The notes beneath the pieces were generated by a model. It had not been told where the DNA came from. It made no database searches and saw only the letters and a program-made list of their open reading frames with translations. Below, one piece after another: positions 61,921 through 64,000 of a stretch of DNA of 64,000 nt. The stretch lies in the NCBI GenBank assembly GCA_903875575.1, contig CAIQWJ010000093.1, positions 23,056 to 87,055 of the forward strand, given 5' to 3'. Source of the stretch: an uncultured Acidobacteriia bacterium (GTDB lineage: Bacteria; Acidobacteriota; Terriglobia; Bryobacterales; Bryobacteraceae). The translations under genes were made by a program, and so were the position numbers. Each line of letters opens with the position of its first letter. The first letter of the stretch is position 1.

Positions 61921-62045
61921 ACCCCGTCTCCGTCGTCCTCGTGGACGACCACCGCGTTGTCACGCGCAGCCTCCAAGTCGTCGGCATCGCCATCAGCGGC
62001 GAGAAGACCGGGAATTCGCACGTATACGAAGGAGTACCGGCATGA
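61917..62045 (+). pseudogene. Vestigial response regulator (42 residues) between kinase copies
   Basis: ATG 61917 to TGA 62045. The first 19 codons match the start of the intact regulator at 63204 almost base for base (VVLVDDHRVVTRSL), and codons 21-29 match VVGIAISGE further on. A stretch of 36 bases between two CTCAAAG repeats of the intact gene is missing. Everything after SGE is unrelated, so the phospho-acceptor Asp and DNA-binding domain are gone. Both ends keep ATGA overlaps with the flanking kinase genes, showing it was once part of a coupled unit. Confidence 0.85.
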
Positions 62046-63207
62046 CACCACACCTCAAGGCCATCGACGCCCAAATGGCCTTGCGCATATACGGCGCGGC
62101 CATCGGTCTGACCGGAGTAGCCGTCCTGGGCATGGGCTTCGCGGACTCCACCGTATTCGGAACGCCAGTCCTCGCAACGATCTTCGGCACCATGCTGATC
62201 GTGGCGGGATGCTGGTCCGCATCACTCTCCCACATAAAGGATCAGGCGCTGCGGCGCAAGGGTCTGATGTGGTTCCTGGCTGCGCACTATTTTGTCCTGA
62301 ACGTCGTCAGTGCGGATCGCAAGGATATCTGGGGGCCCACGTCGCAGACCGTAAACGAACTACTGAGGATCGCAAACCTGGGGATCGGCATCTCCCTGTT
62401 GGGCACGATCATGTCGCTTCTCGGGAAGACCTTCGAAGGACCCAAACGTTCGGACTACGAGAAACAGATGCGCGAGGCCGGTGCGCAGGAGGAACGGAAC
62501 CGCCTGGCCCGCGATCTCCACGATTCCATCAAACAACAGATCTTCGTCATCCAGACCGCCGCGGCGACCGCGCAGACCCGCTTCAACGAGGACCGCACCG
62601 GCGCGTCGCAGGCAATACGAGTCTGGTGGAAGCGCTGAAAAAACAGTGCGAGGCTCTCGGCCACCGAACAGGAGCAAAGGTCGAATTCAAACTCGGCGAG
62701 CTACCCGCCAATGACACACTGGCACCGGGCGCGCACCAGGCCATCTTCCGGGTGGCGCAGGAGGCGCTGGCGAACATTGGCCGTCACGCTCGGGCGGGCA
62801 TTGTGACCGTTTCTCTGGGCGCGTTCAGTAGACGCGTGGACCTTCTGGAACTCCGGATTGAGGACGACGGAGCGGGCTTCGACGTGCGCCGAGGCTCCGG
62901 CGGCATGGGCATCGGGAACATGCGGGCGAGAGCTGCGGAGTTGAAGGGCTGGCTCGACCTGACCAGCACTCCCGGTGCGGGCACGACCGTTGCATTCTCC
63001 GTTCCATATGCCGTCAAGTCTCAACTGTGGATAGGGTGGAAGATTTTCGCGGTTCTAGCGCCGATAATGGTCATCACGATAATCCAGGATTGCATCAACG
63101 AATTTTCCAAAGGCAACTATTTCCACGCGCTGTTTTGGGTCCTGGCAATTCCCCTCGGGATAGTTAAGTACCGCAAAACACGCGCAGCCAGGGCAAAAAC
63201 GACATGA
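62042..63207 (+). pseudogene. Broken NarL-type sensor kinase, paralogue 3 (deletion with frameshift)
   Basis: The first part (62042-62638, 198 residues) has the four membrane helices and H-box RLARDLHDSIKQQ, then stops after GASQAIRVWWKR. The ATPase and C-terminal membrane part continue in another frame from about 62614 to 63207 (NTSLVEALKKQCEALGHR onward). Against paralogue 2, 90 bases (61234-61323) are replaced by five (62609-62613), a net loss of 85 bases that removes the second dimerisation helix and shifts the frame. No sensor kinase activity is expected. Confidence 0.88.
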
Positions 63208-63851
63208 ACCCCGTCTCCATCGTCCTCGTTGACGACCACCGCGTCGTCACGCGCAGCCTCAAAGCCTGGCTCGAATCCTTCCCCGACCTCAAAGTCGTCG
63301 GCATCGCCATCAGCGGCGAAGAACTCCTCCGCCACCTCGCCGAATGGCAGCCCGACGTGATCCTTCAGGATCTGCTCATGCCCGGCGGCATCGATGGCAT
63401 CGAAACCACACGCCGCGTCCTGCAAATGGTGCCCTCCGCGAAAGTAATCGCGCTGACCGCCTCCATGGACGAAGCCCGCATGATGGGCGTGCTGCGCGCC
63501 GGCGCGGTCGGCTATCTCCGCAAGGACGCCGAACCGGAAATCCTGCTGGCCGCCGTGCGTGCCGTCGCCGCCGGGAAGACGTACATCGATCCCTCGGTCA
63601 GCAAGCACATCCTGCTCCAGCCACCCGGCAGCCAGGACGACCTCACGCCGCGAGAGAAAGACACACTCCGACAACTCGCCCTCGGTCGTTCGAACAAGGA
63701 GATCGCCTCCGCGCTGGGAATTGGCGAGGAGACCGTGAAATCGCACGTCGCGAGCGTCTTCGCCAAGCTGCAGGTGGAGAATCGCGCGCAGGCGATCGTG
63801 AAAGCCCTCAAACTTGCCATCGTGTCGCTGGAAGAACTGGATCAGCCGTAA
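63204..63851 (+). CDS. NarL/LuxR family response regulator
   Basis: A 215-residue regulator. The receiver has IVLVDDHRVVTRSLKAWL, phospho-acceptor Asp in DVILQDLLMPGGIDGIE near residue 57, Thr in VIALTASMDEA, and Lys in GYLRKDAEPE. The C-terminal LuxR helix-turn-helix is LTPREKDTLRQLALGRSNKEIASALGIGEETVKSH in outline. It is the only intact regulator in the cluster and probably serves both intact kinases. It overlaps the end of the broken kinase as ATGA. Confidence 0.92.
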   Translation: MNPVSIVLVDDHRVVTRSLKAWLESFPDLKVVGIAISGEELLRHLAEWQPDVILQDLLMPGGIDGIETTRRVLQMVPSAKVIALTASMDEARMMGVLRAGAVGYLRKDAEPEILLAAVRAVAAGKTYIDPSVSKHILLQPPGSQDDLTPREKDTLRQLALGRSNKEIASALGIGEETVKSHVASVFAKLQVENRAQAIVKALKLAIVSLEELDQP

Positions 63852-63869
63852 ATTTAACACTGTCAACGC

Positions 63870-64000
63870 CAAATAGAAATGTCCGCTTCTCTGCCACATA
63901 GAAATGTCCGGTTTTGACGAGGGTTGCCGGAAAGTCGTGTTAATGTGATCGTGTCCGAACGGGGTCGCTCCCGAACGGAAGCCCAAAGCCGAGGCGACGG
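63870..64000 (+). mobile_element. Probable left edge of an insertion sequence, cut by the window end
   Basis: ATAGAAATGTCCG occurs exactly twice, at 63873-63885 and 63898-63910, with a 25-bp period. A GTG at 63951 then opens a frame of at least 16 basic residues (MSERGRSRTEAQSRGD) running off the window. Short direct repeats ahead of a basic N-terminus resemble the terminus of an IS with its transposase start. Without the rest of the gene and the other end, the family cannot be named. Confidence 0.45.

Noticed and set aside
59282..63851. Sensor kinases as ancillary signalling genes of the csm operon
   Set aside because: A strong terminator and about 50 bp separate the two units, and nothing in the kinases points to nucleic-acid or cOA sensing; the adjacency alone is weak evidence.
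1..64000. tRNA, rRNA or known riboswitch genes
   Set aside because: Reading the intergenic spaces on both strands I saw no cloverleaf, rRNA block or riboswitch core that I could support; a covariance-model search was not possible.

Overview
The window is GC-rich and gene-dense. It reads as a piece of an Acidobacteriota chromosome, most like the Bryobacteraceae/Solibacter group. Lineage-typical markers are two TIGR03435-family secreted proteins, an acidobacterial VWFA protein beside a BlaI / M56 (BlaR1-like) pair, and a TonB-box protein. This assignment is inference from protein families; there is no rRNA gene to confirm it.

Layout. 0-8.5 kb: end of an unknown gene, a small phage-holin-family membrane protein, a three-gene ABC operon whose exporter carries a C-terminal cyclic-nucleotide-binding domain, and an L-lactate permease. 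8.5-13.6 kb: a tightly overlapping minus-strand operon (O-methyltransferase, dCTP deaminase, PfkB kinase, rhomboid protease, BshB1-type deacetylase, GalT). 13.7-20.3 kb: an arsenic island with two ArsR repressors, the GAPDH-ArsJ pair for arsenate efflux as 1-arseno-3-phosphoglycerate, two thioredoxin-type ArsC, Acr3 and ArsM. 20.3-23.8 kb: a BlaI-controlled unit of TIGR03435, M56 peptidase and VWFA protein. In this unit one in-frame TAG separates the M56 and VWFA reading frames. 23.8-31.8 kb: a GT39-like membrane protein, then the NHEJ pair Ku / LigD, with LigD split by a frameshift at a run of nine A, then MutS. 31.8-43.8 kb: a heme-motif secreted protein, a TIM-barrel epimerase-like protein, a rhodanese, RNA-modifying enzymes, an MFS carboxylate transporter, a VapBC module with tandem operators, and a cyclase. 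43.9-53.3 kb: a hybrid kinase / receiver / sigma-54 regulator operon, a TldD/TldE-like pair, a Uma2 nuclease, an M28 peptidase and an HpaI-type aldolase.

53.4-59.2 kb holds the most unusual system: a five-gene Csm (type III-A-like) effector operon that ends in a strong terminator. Its Cas10 is only 478 residues. It starts directly at the first Palm domain (no HD nuclease), has no zinc-ribbon cysteines, and has GSAD where the cyclase GGDD motif should be. Csm3 keeps its predicted RNA-cleaving aspartate. Csm2 has a long Arg/Gly-rich N-terminal extension and Csm4 ends in five 27-residue repeats. No cas6, csm6, cas1/cas2 or CRISPR array is visible in the window. The operon therefore looks like a type III complex stripped of DNase and cyclic-oligoadenylate outputs, left with guide-directed RNA binding or cleavage.

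59.3-64 kb: tandemly duplicated NarL-type sensor kinases (two intact, one broken by a deletion), a vestigial response regulator between copies, one intact LuxR-type regulator, and the probable left edge of an insertion sequence at the window end.
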